Virus record (IMG/VR): IMGVR_UViG_3300044951_001144
Coordinates: 1-32,489 of that record
Strand: one strand, 5' to 3'
DNA: 32,489 nucleotides
Origin: a virus
Part shown: positions 6,415 through 12,536 of the stretch, piece after piece
Position numbering within the stretch: position 1 is the stretch's first letter
How the letters are laid out: the number at the start of each line of letters is the position of its first letter
Made by a program: the position numbers and the translations under genes
The notes under the pieces: generated by a model
Database searches by the model: none
The model's input: only the letters and a program-made list of their open reading frames with translations
What the model was told of the DNA's origin: nothing

Positions 6415-6642
6415 ATGGAAGGTTCAATATTCGCAGTAGGTTCGCTTCAAGTTGGGGATGATATTAAAATCATCGAAACTACAAGGAGCAAAATACAAAT
6501 GGCGCAAAACCAGATTGCAGATATTTTGAAAGCTCTAGAACCGTCAATCGGCTTAAACATCAGCACGGTTTATGTTGATGTTAGCAGGTGGACAAATGGG
6601 TGCATGGAAAACGTAAGAGTCAGAATTTTAACGGAGGCATAG
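6415..6642 (+). CDS. Small unknown protein, 75 aa
   Basis: GGAGGG lies upstream of ATG 6415. An internal in-frame ATG at 6499 also has a good site (AAGGAG at 6483-6488) and would make a 47-residue product. The C-terminal half (ILKALEPSIGLNISTVYVDV) has a helix-strand pattern like the end of the next protein and of the protein at 10693, so these may be diverged paralogues. The function is unknown. Confidence 0.6.
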   Translation: MEGSIFAVGSLQVGDDIKIIETTRSKIQMAQNQIADILKALEPSIGLNISTVYVDVSRWTNGCMENVRVRILTEA

Positions 6643-6645
6643 ACA

Positions 6646-6951
6646 ATGTGCTACGACCCACACGAAAGCCAAAAAACCATTGAAGCGGAAGAGCGCAAGT
6701 TCAACCGCGAATATGAAGAAGAGCAGGAACGGTTGAGAGAAGAAGCAAACGAACGTGATAGAAAAGAAATGGAGGATGATATGCCAAGACTATCAGACGA
6801 GGTTATGATTAAAGAAGCGCAATACAAGATCATCGAAACGATTGTAAACTTAGAAGATGAATGTGCGCTCAAACCAAGTACGGTCATGGTTTATAAGGAC
6901 GCTGTTACTTGCGGTTGGGTGTGCAAAATCGGGATGGAGGTAAGGACATGA
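6646..6951 (+). CDS. Charged coiled-coil plus small C-terminal domain, 101 aa
   Basis: Residues 10-50 are an extremely charged Glu/Arg helix (RKFNREYEEEQERLREEANE), probably a coiled coil. The C-terminal 45 residues (YKIIETIVNLEDECALKPST, VMVYKDAV) repeat the helix-strand pattern of the previous gene. GGAGG is 9 nt before ATG 6646. The stop overlaps the next start. The function is unknown. Confidence 0.65.
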   Translation: MCYDPHESQKTIEAEERKFNREYEEEQERLREEANERDRKEMEDDMPRLSDEVMIKEAQYKIIETIVNLEDECALKPSTVMVYKDAVTCGWVCKIGMEVRT

Positions 6952-7175
6952 AAATCACGATTGAGACAGAAGAGCTTGTAATCCGTGGCGGTGTAGTATA
7001 TTCGCAAGGTGAAGTAGTGACGGAAAAGCCAAAAGATGAAACGTGCAAGTGGCGTACAATAGAAAAAAGTGATGAACAGCATATCGCAGAACATCCACAC
7101 TTAGGTTTTGATTGCGACATTCAAGACTTTAAATTCTGCCCTGTCTGCGGTAAACGAATCGAGGTGGTGCAATGA
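6948..7175 (+). CDS. Small protein ending in a CPVCGKR zinc-knuckle motif, 75 aa
   Basis: I choose ATG 6948, coupled to the upstream stop (ATGA) and preceded by GGAGGTAAGGA. The N-terminus is beta-rich (KITIETEELVIRGGVV) and the C-terminus is DFKFCPVCGKRIEVVQ, a single CxxC knuckle common in small phage proteins. Other possible ligands are C36 and the HPHLGFDC stretch. The function is unknown. Confidence 0.65.
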   Translation: MKITIETEELVIRGGVVYSQGEVVTEKPKDETCKWRTIEKSDEQHIAEHPHLGFDCDIQDFKFCPVCGKRIEVVQ

Positions 7176-7369
7176 AAACGATTAAACTCGAAATTGATTT
7201 AGAATATAACGATGAAATATTTCACAGCGGAGACAGCGACAAAGAAGCTAAAGAGTGGTTTTTCGAGTTACTAACAAAACCAGATGAAGCACTTATTTTA
7301 TGGTGTAATGAAATAGGCGATGAAATTGGAATTGTTAAAAACTTGATTATCAAGGAGGTGGTACAATGA
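7172..7369 (+). CDS. Small acidic unknown protein, 65 aa
   Basis: ATG 7172 overlaps the previous stop, and GAGGTGG is positioned as its ribosome site. The product is acidic (KLEIDLEYNDEIFHSGDSDK, then KEWFFELLTKPDEALILW). No family is recognised. It is coupled at both ends by ATGA overlaps, which supports genuine translation. Confidence 0.65.
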   Translation: MKTIKLEIDLEYNDEIFHSGDSDKEAKEWFFELLTKPDEALILWCNEIGDEIGIVKNLIIKEVVQ

Positions 7370-7617
7370 CACGCGAACAAGCAGTCTCACTTGCGGTTGA
7401 AATCGTTATTCGCGAATCACGGAAAAACGGTTGTTCGCCTGTTCAACAGATTGAAGAGTGGAGCGGTCTAAATGGCGGTTGGGCAATCGGTGGTGAGAAG
7501 GTATGGTACAGCAGGACAGGCTTTCAGATAAGAGATGATACGGATGAATACTTGATCATCTGGCCTATCGTAAAGAAGGCGTTGGAAAGTAGCGATCAGA
7601 TGGAAATGAAGTTTTAA
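7366..7617 (+). CDS. Small unknown protein, 83 aa
   Basis: AAGGAGGTGG precedes ATG 7366, one of the strongest ribosome sites here. The protein has a helical N-terminus (REQAVSLAVEIVIRESRKNG) and a tryptophan-rich middle (EEWSGLNGGWAIGGEKVWY). It is the last gene before the structured leader at 7618-7825. The function is unknown. Confidence 0.65.
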   Translation: MTREQAVSLAVEIVIRESRKNGCSPVQQIEEWSGLNGGWAIGGEKVWYSRTGFQIRDDTDEYLIIWPIVKKALESSDQMEMKF

Positions 7618-7628
7618 CGAATTAGCGG

Positions 7629-7657
7629 TTGACTGTTTAGGACGGTTTTGGTAATGT
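7629..7657 (+). promoter_or_regulatory. Possible middle promoter
   Basis: TTGACT (7629-7634) matches the -35 consensus at five of six positions, followed by 17 nt and TAATGT (7652-7657), a weak -10 (three of six). It lies at the start of a 208-nt gap before the replication gene. The -10 falls inside a palindrome, which would fit repressor or activator control. The call rests mainly on the -35 and on position. Confidence 0.45.
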
Positions 7658-7681
7658 ATGAATTACCTAATTTATTTAGGT
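7650..7681 (+). promoter_or_regulatory. Two overlapping palindromes (operator-like)
   Basis: GGTAAT/ATTACC (7650-7655 and 7662-7667) and ACCTAA/TTAGGT (7665-7670 and 7676-7681) are two perfect 6-bp inverted repeats sharing the bases ACC. They could be alternative RNA hairpins in the leader or two DNA operators over the promoter. A dimeric ribbon-helix-helix protein such as that at 3065 could bind such sites; this is speculative. Confidence 0.5.
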
Positions 7682-7737
7682 ACGGTGTGAGAGCCGTAAA
7701 GTGAGGTTTAATGATTATGCAATGTATAGAAAAATTT

Positions 7738-7806
7738 GAACGCCAGCAAGACGGTAAATCAACTCGCAATGAGTCCTTACGCTACTCTCATGTCTTGCTG
7801 GCGTTC
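7738..7806 (+). repeat. 15-bp perfect inverted repeat in leader
   Basis: GAACGCCAGCAAGAC (7738-7752) pairs exactly with GTCTTGCTGGCGTTC (7792-7806). Inside the 39-nt loop ATGAG/CTCAT can form a small inner stem. The structure ends 9 nt before the GAAAGG ribosome site of the DUF1376 gene. It shares the CGCCAGC/GCTGGCG core with the 586-643 repeat. It could be a structured untranslated RNA or an RNase-processing site. Confidence 0.8.
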
Positions 7807-7825
7807 CCTATTATGAAAGGTCGTA

Positions 7826-8533
7826 ATGATTAAGTCACCAGCATTTCAATTTTATCCTGCTGACTATCTAGCGAGTCAACGAGTGCAGATGATGACGCTT
7901 GAAGAGGAAGGCGCATACATTCGCTTGCTTTGCTATTGTTGGCTACACGGTAGCATACCAGACGATGACGCACAGATAGCACGTTTGATTTCAAAGGGTG
8001 CTTCAACCACCCTTGCAACCACCGTTAAAGCAATGTTCAAGCAACATGAAACCGATGGAAAGCTACTGCACGACCGTTTAGAGCATGAAAGGTCAAAACA
8101 GGCAGAATGGAGCAGAAAATCATCAGAAGGTGGTAAAAAGAGCGCAGAACTTCGCAAGGGTGGTTCAAGGGTGGTTCAACCACCGCACCAACCAAATGGC
8201 AACATTACATCTACATCTACTATTACATCTACATCTACATCTACAATTACAAAAAAGAAAGATAATATTGTCGGTTCTTGCGAACCTACAAAAACAAAAA
8301 CTTTTAAAGATTTGACCAAAGAAGAGTTTGTAAACCAATGCCAGACTTTAAGCGAAGGAATACTTGACGAAGAAGAGGCGATAGGTTTCTGCCGTTATTG
8401 GGTTGAACCTAACACAAAAGGAAAGATGAAGTTTCAACTCCAGAAGACATGGGATATCAATTTGAGGATGCACACATGGAAAGCCAACGCTGATAAGTTC
8501 GCAGAAAGGAAGCAACATGGAAACAACGGCTAG
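7826..8533 (+). CDS. DUF1376-type replication protein
   Basis: The first 90 residues have the DUF1376 pattern: SPAFQFYPADYLASQRVQMM, TLEEEGAYIRLLCYCWLHGS, IPDDDAQIARLI. This is found in phage replication initiator or replisome-organiser proteins. A basic linker (KSSEGGKKSAELRKGG) and a Ser/Thr/Ile low-complexity stretch follow, then a C-terminal domain (DLTKEEFVNQ..., EEAIGFCRYWVEPNTKGKMK) typical of the same proteins. Length 235 is usual. ATG 7826 follows GAAAGG. It probably marks the origin or loads the host helicase; no phage polymerase, primase or helicase is visible in this window. Confidence 0.75.
   Translation: MIKSPAFQFYPADYLASQRVQMMTLEEEGAYIRLLCYCWLHGSIPDDDAQIARLISKGASTTLATTVKAMFKQHETDGKLLHDRLEHERSKQAEWSRKSSEGGKKSAELRKGGSRVVQPPHQPNGNITSTSTITSTSTSTITKKKDNIVGSCEPTKTKTFKDLTKEEFVNQCQTLSEGILDEEEAIGFCRYWVEPNTKGKMKFQLQKTWDINLRMHTWKANADKFAERKQHGNNG
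8204..8250 (+). repeat. In-frame ACATCT-type hexamer repeat
   Basis: ATTACATCTACATCTACT-like units repeat across 47 bases, encoding alternating Ile/Thr/Ser. The unit is six bases, so slippage changes linker length without shifting frame. Similar low-complexity linkers are common in DUF1376 proteins. Confidence 0.75.
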
Positions 8534-9002
8534 AGACATTCTAAAAGGCGTAATGACTGAAAGCGAGATCAGCGAGACATACGCACGACTTAACGCTGTC
8601 GGAGTTGACGGTTCTTTGCCACGCAGAGTTATGTTTGACCTTATGAGGCTTGCAGAGTCAATCCGTCAAGCAACAATACCGAATCAAGAGTTTTTCTATG
8701 AAGTCGCAAACTTGGAGCAATTTTGCTACCATTACCGAGCCGTAATGAAAAACCACAATTTGACACCGAATAAAACCGCTGATGGTGTCAACTGGTTAAA
8801 AGAGCAAGGACTGCTGGAAGAGTCGTTTGTAATACCAGATTTAGAACTGTTAAAAGTAAAGGCACGTTGTAAGGTTCTCGACAGAAAAGACAGACTAGAA
8901 AAGAGTAAAAAGGAATCTGAAAGCGGTAAAAACGACAAAAAGAACGGCAAGAAAACAGGATGGGGCGATTTAGGCGCAACCAATAGGCCATACAGCGATT
9001 AG
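8517..9002 (+). CDS. Unknown protein following replication gene, 161 aa
   Basis: ATG 8517 overlaps the end of the DUF1376 gene by 17 nt and has GAAAGGAAG upstream, so the pair is coupled. The N-terminal 110 residues look helical (RRVMFDLMRLAESIRQ, FFYEVANLEQFCYHYRAVMK). The last 40 are a Lys/Glu/Ser-rich tail (KKESESGKNDKKNGKK) ending TGWGDLGATNRPYSD. The place after a replication initiator is where helicase loaders often sit, but no P-loop is present, so it is not a DnaC-type ATPase. Confidence 0.7.
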   Translation: METTARDILKGVMTESEISETYARLNAVGVDGSLPRRVMFDLMRLAESIRQATIPNQEFFYEVANLEQFCYHYRAVMKNHNLTPNKTADGVNWLKEQGLLEESFVIPDLELLKVKARCKVLDRKDRLEKSKKESESGKNDKKNGKKTGWGDLGATNRPYSD

Positions 9003-9010
9003 GACGAACG

Positions 9011-9046
9011 CCAGCCGTAAAGACGTACAAACACCTTAACGGATGG
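9011..9046 (+). repeat. Imperfect 12-bp hairpin before methyltransferase
   Basis: CCAGCCGTAAAG (9011-9022) and CTTAACGGATGG (9035-9046) pair at 10 of 12 positions around a 12-nt loop. It sits in the 93-nt gap before the methyltransferase gene and starts GAACGCCAGC, the same ten bases that begin the left arm at 7738. No T-run follows. Confidence 0.5.
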
Positions 9047-9095
9047 ACGGACGCAACACGGGCGATTGTATGGCGGTTACACGCGAAAGGACAAA

Positions 9096-9719
9096 ATGGA
9101 CACTTATAAAACGGATTTACTTGACCTTCGGAACATGGACTGCATGGATTTAATGGCGCAATATCCAGACAAGCATTTCAAGCTGGCGATTGTCGATCCT
9201 CCATATCGTGATACAAACCAGCCAACAAAAGATATGCGAGCAAATGGAAGCATGAAGTCTCTTGAAGGTAGACCATCAAAAGAATACTGGAATGAGTTAA
9301 AGCGTGTTTCTGAAAATCAGATTATTTGGGGCGCAAATAACTTCCAGCTTCCTCAATGGAAAGGTTTTGTTGTTTGGCGTAAAATTCCTATTCCAGAAAA
9401 CTTTACAATGTCAATGTGTGAGGTTGCTAGCCTATCAGAAGGTCTTGGAACTGTTGCTAAGGTTGTCGAAATAACACCGATGAACCAAGTTAGATGTCAT
9501 CCAACACAAAAACCAGTCGCCCTATACCGCTGGCTTCTTGCAAACTATGCAAAGGAAGGCGATAACATTCTGGACACGCACGGTGGCTCATTCAGTAGTG
9601 CAATCGCCTGTCACTACGCAGGCTATCATTTAACTGCGTCAGAATTAGATGCGGATTACTTCCAAGCGAGCGTTGAACGTGTCAAACGTGAAACCGCACA
9701 AATGACGTTAGGGGTATAA
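9096..9719 (+). CDS. DNA adenine N6-methyltransferase, beta class
   Basis: The start is ATG 9096, 5 nt after GAAAGG; the upstream TTG at 9066 lacks a site. The catalytic motif VDPPY (34-37) comes before the SAM-binding motif (ILDTHGGSFSSAIA, 158-171), the beta-class order, and CHPTQKPVALY (134-144) is the usual bridging motif. Motif I is unusual in reading DTHGGSFSS rather than DxFxGSGTT. At 207 residues the enzyme is short, with a target recognition region of about 95 residues. No restriction enzyme is encoded nearby, so it probably protects phage DNA from host restriction. Confidence 0.85.
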   Translation: MDTYKTDLLDLRNMDCMDLMAQYPDKHFKLAIVDPPYRDTNQPTKDMRANGSMKSLEGRPSKEYWNELKRVSENQIIWGANNFQLPQWKGFVVWRKIPIPENFTMSMCEVASLSEGLGTVAKVVEITPMNQVRCHPTQKPVALYRWLLANYAKEGDNILDTHGGSFSSAIACHYAGYHLTASELDADYFQASVERVKRETAQMTLGV

Positions 9720-9721
9720 AA

Positions 9722-10027
9722 ATGGACGAACTAAAACTTGAATATGCGATCGACTGGAAGGCCAGCGAATTACCGACCGACCAAGAGACAAAAAGCCTTA
9801 TCGGTTACGTCAACGGATGCAGGGCATTTCATATACCAGTTTACGGAAATAAGTATCATGCGTACTTTATGCCTAATGGATGGGTAAACTTTGGGCAGGC
9901 TGTACGGTTTGACCCATGCGAGCGGTTTATCTCATACGCAACGGTTGAAGAGGCAAAGTCTGATTGTGCGAAACATCTAACGGCTTTCGGATTGAAGCCG
10001 AGTAGCAACTCAAAATTAGGAAAGTAA
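9722..10027 (+). CDS. Unknown protein, 101 aa
   Basis: It begins two bases after the methyltransferase stop, with AGGGG upstream. The sequence is mixed alpha/beta with many aromatic residues (CRAFHIPVYGNKYHAYFMPN, GWVNFGQAVRFDPCERFISY) and a helical C-terminus. No family is recognised. The tight spacing suggests it is co-translated with the methyltransferase. Confidence 0.65.
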   Translation: MDELKLEYAIDWKASELPTDQETKSLIGYVNGCRAFHIPVYGNKYHAYFMPNGWVNFGQAVRFDPCERFISYATVEEAKSDCAKHLTAFGLKPSSNSKLGK

Positions 10028-10046
10028 ACCACCAACCAACCGAGTT

Positions 10047-10069
10047 TGCCAGTCTCGCAAAAACTGGCA
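10047..10069 (+). repeat. 7-bp hairpin next to a ribosome binding site
   Basis: TGCCAGT (10047-10053) pairs with ACTGGCA (10063-10069) around a 9-nt loop. The ribosome site GGGAGGTG starts one base later and serves ATG 10080. The hairpin could tune access to that site. It carries the GCCAG/CTGGC core seen in other gaps. Confidence 0.65.
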
Positions 10070-10079
10070 GGGAGGTGTT

Positions 10080-10367
10080 ATGATTGAATCACCGAAATTG
10101 ATAATGGTTGAAAATGCAAAGGGTGATGGATACGGTATATCTGGTTTTGAGCAGTTCGATATGTGGGCGCGTCAAAATGTAAACTTATGGAACTACGCAA
10201 CTATGATTTGCTCAATTAATGGTTATGACGAAGAAACAAGAATAAAGATGATTGCCTGTGCGCTCGCTGAACAAGTTGTAAAAGTAATAGATGAAAACAT
10301 GAAACTAAGATGGAATGAAAAGCCGTCTTGTTTATTTGACCAACCAACAGATAAGGAGTCCACATGA
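10080..10367 (+). CDS. Unknown protein, 95 aa
   Basis: A strong GGAGGTG site precedes ATG 10080. The protein begins beta-rich (SPKLIMVENAKGDGYGISGF) and continues helical (RIKMIACALAEQVVKVIDEN). No family is recognised. The stop overlaps the next start (ATGA). Confidence 0.65.
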   Translation: MIESPKLIMVENAKGDGYGISGFEQFDMWARQNVNLWNYATMICSINGYDEETRIKMIACALAEQVVKVIDENMKLRWNEKPSCLFDQPTDKEST

Positions 10368-10618
10368 TCACCCAACACTCAATCGAGCAACTGACCAAAC
10401 GGACACGCGAACAGATGACAGCTCTTTCGGTCACTCGCCTGTCAATCGGGTTACAAACTGTCGTACATATCTCATACAGCGACTTTATAGACGCATTTGC
10501 GAGCGAGACAACGACCTATCGGCTCGGTATGCAAATTCGGATGGACGTGAACGAGATCACCTATTCGGCTGACATTGTGAACGGTGGGACAACCGTTGAA
10601 AAGAATTGTGAGGAATAG
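10364..10618 (+). CDS. Unknown protein, 84 aa
   Basis: ATG 10364 overlaps the previous stop and has AAGGAG upstream. The first 25 residues look like a basic helix (IEQLTKRTREQMTALSVTRL); the rest is beta-rich (YRLGMQIRMDVNEITYSADI). No family is recognised. Confidence 0.65.
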   Translation: MITQHSIEQLTKRTREQMTALSVTRLSIGLQTVVHISYSDFIDAFASETTTYRLGMQIRMDVNEITYSADIVNGGTTVEKNCEE

Positions 10619-10629
10619 TGAAACAGTTA

Positions 10630-10658
10630 TTGAAATCGCCAGACGGTTATGATAAATT
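10630..10658 (+). promoter_or_regulatory. Weak promoter-like element
   Basis: TTGAAA (10630-10635), a 17-nt spacer and TAAATT (10653-10658) give a plausible but weak sigma70 match in the 74-nt gap after 10618. AT-rich DNA follows up to the AAGGAGTTCAA site of the next gene. Confidence 0.35.
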
Positions 10659-10692
10659 ATTAACAATTCAAAACTAACAAGGAGTTCAACCT

Positions 10693-10896
10693 ATGAGTGA
10701 TGGAAAGCAATCAAGCGCAATTATGGCGCGAAAACAAGCCGAGGGAGAGATTGAGGTTATTATACACCGTCTCGAACTTGAAACAGGTTTACTGGTTGTC
10801 GAATGTCAAGACGTTTGCGCTAAACTTCAAGATCACACAGGAAGAGTTTCCAAGGTATATCACAGCGTAAACATAACACTTAACCTAGGAGTTTAA
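10693..10896 (+). CDS. Small unknown protein, 67 aa
   Basis: AAGGAGTTCAA (10679-10689) marks ATG 10693. Residues 17-45 (EGEIEVIIHRLELETGLLVV) and the end (VYHSVNITLNLGV) echo the helix-strand pattern of the C-termini at 6415 and 6646, so it may belong to the same small family. The function is unknown. Confidence 0.65.
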   Translation: MSDGKQSSAIMARKQAEGEIEVIIHRLELETGLLVVECQDVCAKLQDHTGRVSKVYHSVNITLNLGV

Positions 10897-10897
10897 C

Positions 10898-11143
10898 ATG
10901 AGTTCAGAAGAAATTACAGCATTAACCGATTCAGTTCAGCCGCGCAAACCTTCAAGGGTGCGCAAGTTCAAAGAGGATTACGTGAACGACCTTACCATTT
11001 TACGTATGGATCATCACGCTTTAGAATGTCATGCCGTTAAACTTGAAATGGCAAACGCTTATCTACTCAATCAAATCAACCATCCGTCAATCCGTTTCGC
11101 GCTCGGAATGTTGGTCAAAGCGGTGAAAGGGTGGTGCAAATGA
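10898..11143 (+). CDS. Small unknown helical protein, 81 aa
   Basis: CTAGGAG lies upstream of ATG 10898 within the end of the previous gene. The protein has a basic linker (PRKPSRVRKFKEDY) followed by helices (LRMDHHALECHAVKLEMANA). His/Cys residues are present but do not form a clear zinc motif. The stop overlaps the next start. Confidence 0.65.
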   Translation: MSSEEITALTDSVQPRKPSRVRKFKEDYVNDLTILRMDHHALECHAVKLEMANAYLLNQINHPSIRFALGMLVKAVKGWCK

Positions 11144-11439
11144 TTAAGTTTGTAAAAACACGGTCACTGTTTAGATGTGAAAGATGCTGTTTAAGGGGTT
11201 CGCTAATGTGCAGAAAGGCCGATTGTGGAGGTGGCTACTTTACTGATAAGCCATCAGCACCTAAGCGCACACGTCCGCGCAAGTCACGAGATAGGCGACT
11301 GCTGGAGGCGATGTTGTTAGCTGTTGTTGTTGACAAAACTGGATATGTAAACGGCAACTGCAATGGAGTATCTAAGACAATCGGAAGTCAGTTGGTCGCC
11401 ATCAAGCAAGCGATGGACAAGAAAGCGAGTAAGGTATGA
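11140..11439 (+). CDS. Cys-rich N-terminus plus shared C-terminal module, 99 aa
   Basis: ATG 11140 (ATGA overlap) is better than the upstream GTG at 11131. The N-terminus is cysteine-rich (RCERCCLRGSLMCRKADCGG), suggesting a zinc site. After a basic linker, the last 50 residues (RRLLEAMLLAVVV ... QLVAIKQAMDKKASK) match the C-terminal module of the protein at 11761 (ERLLKALLKSAK ... QLIAIKEAMEKKGGK). So this gene shares one module with 11761, which shares a different module with 1014. The function is unknown. Confidence 0.7.
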   Translation: MIKFVKTRSLFRCERCCLRGSLMCRKADCGGGYFTDKPSAPKRTRPRKSRDRRLLEAMLLAVVVDKTGYVNGNCNGVSKTIGSQLVAIKQAMDKKASKV

Positions 11440-11597
11440 GCTGTAAGAAATGCGGAAACTATATGCCGTATGACGAAAAACTAGACCCATCTTTTCGAGA
11501 TGTTTGTCCGTCATGCCGAATCAAGGAATTTGGAATACCAAAACTAAATCGTTTTATGTTTACAGAACTCGAACAGCAGAAAGGCGGTGCGGAATGA
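11436..11597 (+). CDS. Small zinc-ribbon protein, 53 aa
   Basis: The frame runs from ATG 11436 (ATGA overlap with the previous stop, AAGG upstream) to TGA 11595-11597. Two knuckles, CKKC (residues 3-6) and CPSC (24-27), are spaced as in a four-cysteine zinc ribbon. The tail is helical and polar. Such mini zinc ribbons are common in phage accessory regions; the partner is unknown. Confidence 0.65.
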   Translation: MSCKKCGNYMPYDEKLDPSFRDVCPSCRIKEFGIPKLNRFMFTELEQQKGGAE

Positions 11598-11746
11598 AAT
11601 GTGAATCAGATATTAATGGCGCACTTTCAAAAGTGAATACAAATGAATCAAACTTTCAAGGTATGACATACGAGCAAGGAGTCGAAGAAGCTCTTATGTG
11701 GGTATTAGGCGAAATTAATGATACTGAATTTGAATTTGCAAAGTAG
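11594..11746 (+). CDS. Small acidic unknown protein, 50 aa
   Basis: ATG 11594 overlaps the previous stop. The product (MKCESDINGALSKVNTNES ... QGVEEALMWVLGEINDTEFE) is acidic with a helical second half. An in-frame extension upstream to 11504 would collide with the zinc-ribbon gene and is not favoured. The function is unknown. Confidence 0.6.
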   Translation: MKCESDINGALSKVNTNESNFQGMTYEQGVEEALMWVLGEINDTEFEFAK

Positions 11747-11760
11747 AAAGGACTAACGAA

Positions 11761-12333
11761 ATGAACAACATCGAAACAATAGACGGAATCAAAGGCGAGT
11801 GGCTGACTGTCACGAAGGCAAGCGAGGTCACGGTAGGTCAGAGGGTACGGTATGAGAGAGAATCACGATTTGGATATAAAATTCCTCATGTTATAACAGG
11901 AATCAAAAACAACGAGGCAGGAACAAAAGGAGATGGATGGGATCGTAATATTTTCAATGGTTACTGGACAAAGATAGAAGCCTTCTTCCCTCTGCCAGCC
12001 AAGCGCAAGGTGGCTGATGGTGATTCAGACTGCACAAACACGTCATGCCGTTTCAACGATCACACTATGGCTCAAAATTGCGCTCGATGTGTAAGCGGTG
12101 AAAACGATGAACCATACGCCACAATATGCCCTCGAAAGAACAAGCGCAAGGTGGCGAAGCGTCCAACGAAGCACGAGCGGTTGCTCAAGGCGTTGCTGAA
12201 GTCGGCAAAAACTGGAGAAAATTGTGGTGGTAAGTTTATCTATTTTGTCGAGTATCCTTTTATAACAAAGGAAGAACGTAAGCAACTCATCGCCATCAAG
12301 GAAGCGATGGAGAAGAAAGGCGGTAAGTCATGA
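11761..12333 (+). CDS. Three-module mosaic protein, 190 aa
   Basis: Module A (residues 1-84) matches the protein at 1014 (IDGIKGEWLTVTK, SEVTVGQRVRYE, FFPLPAKRKVA). Module B (85-127) is a cysteine-rich insert (CTNTSCRFNDH ... NCARC ... ICPRK) that could bind zinc. A second KRKVAK linker then leads to module C (130-190; ERLLKALLKSAK ... QLIAIKEAMEKKGG), shared with the protein at 11140. Both KRKVA linkers are encoded by repeated DNA. The biochemical function is unknown; architecture and location among small accessory genes suggest an adaptor or host-interaction protein. Confidence 0.75.
   Translation: MNNIETIDGIKGEWLTVTKASEVTVGQRVRYERESRFGYKIPHVITGIKNNEAGTKGDGWDRNIFNGYWTKIEAFFPLPAKRKVADGDSDCTNTSCRFNDHTMAQNCARCVSGENDEPYATICPRKNKRKVAKRPTKHERLLKALLKSAKTGENCGGKFIYFVEYPFITKEERKQLIAIKEAMEKKGGKS
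11978..12014 (+). repeat. 37-bp exact repeat at module hinge, copy 2
   Basis: Identical to 1261-1297. It encodes the end of module A and the KRKVA hinge. Homology to the first gene stops exactly at its 3' end (T at 12015 against G at 1298). Confidence 0.9.
12141..12159 (+). repeat. 19-bp hinge repeat, third copy
   Basis: CAAGCGCAAGGTGGCGAAG is identical to 1283-1301 and shares its first 15 bases with 12000-12014. It encodes the second KRKVAK linker, between the Cys-rich insert and module C of the same gene. Confidence 0.85.
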
Positions 12334-12536
12334 GTAACGACCTCCGCACAAACGCAGGAAGGCGCAAGGAGATACTTGAGAACGTCCGCAAAGGAAACCT
12401 TGTATCATTCAACTGGATTACCGCAAACAAGCACCGTGCAAGCGTGGCAACGGCTATGCAAGCTAGCGGTGAGTTAGAGTTGAAACCGTCAAGCGGAATG
12501 ATGTACGAAGCAACGATTAAGGAGGTGGTGGAATGA
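12330..12536 (+). CDS. Small unknown protein, 68 aa
   Basis: ATG 12330 overlaps the previous stop, with AAAGGCGG upstream. The protein starts basic and helical (RRKEILENVRKGNLVSFNWI) and includes a possible helix-turn-helix-like stretch (ITANKHRASVATAMQASGEL). Evidence for DNA binding is weak. Its stop overlaps the next start. Confidence 0.65.
   Translation: MSNDLRTNAGRRKEILENVRKGNLVSFNWITANKHRASVATAMQASGELELKPSSGMMYEATIKEVVE

Noticed and set aside
7738-7806. 15-bp stem as a rho-independent terminator
   Set aside because: The loop is 39 nt and no T-run follows the right arm.
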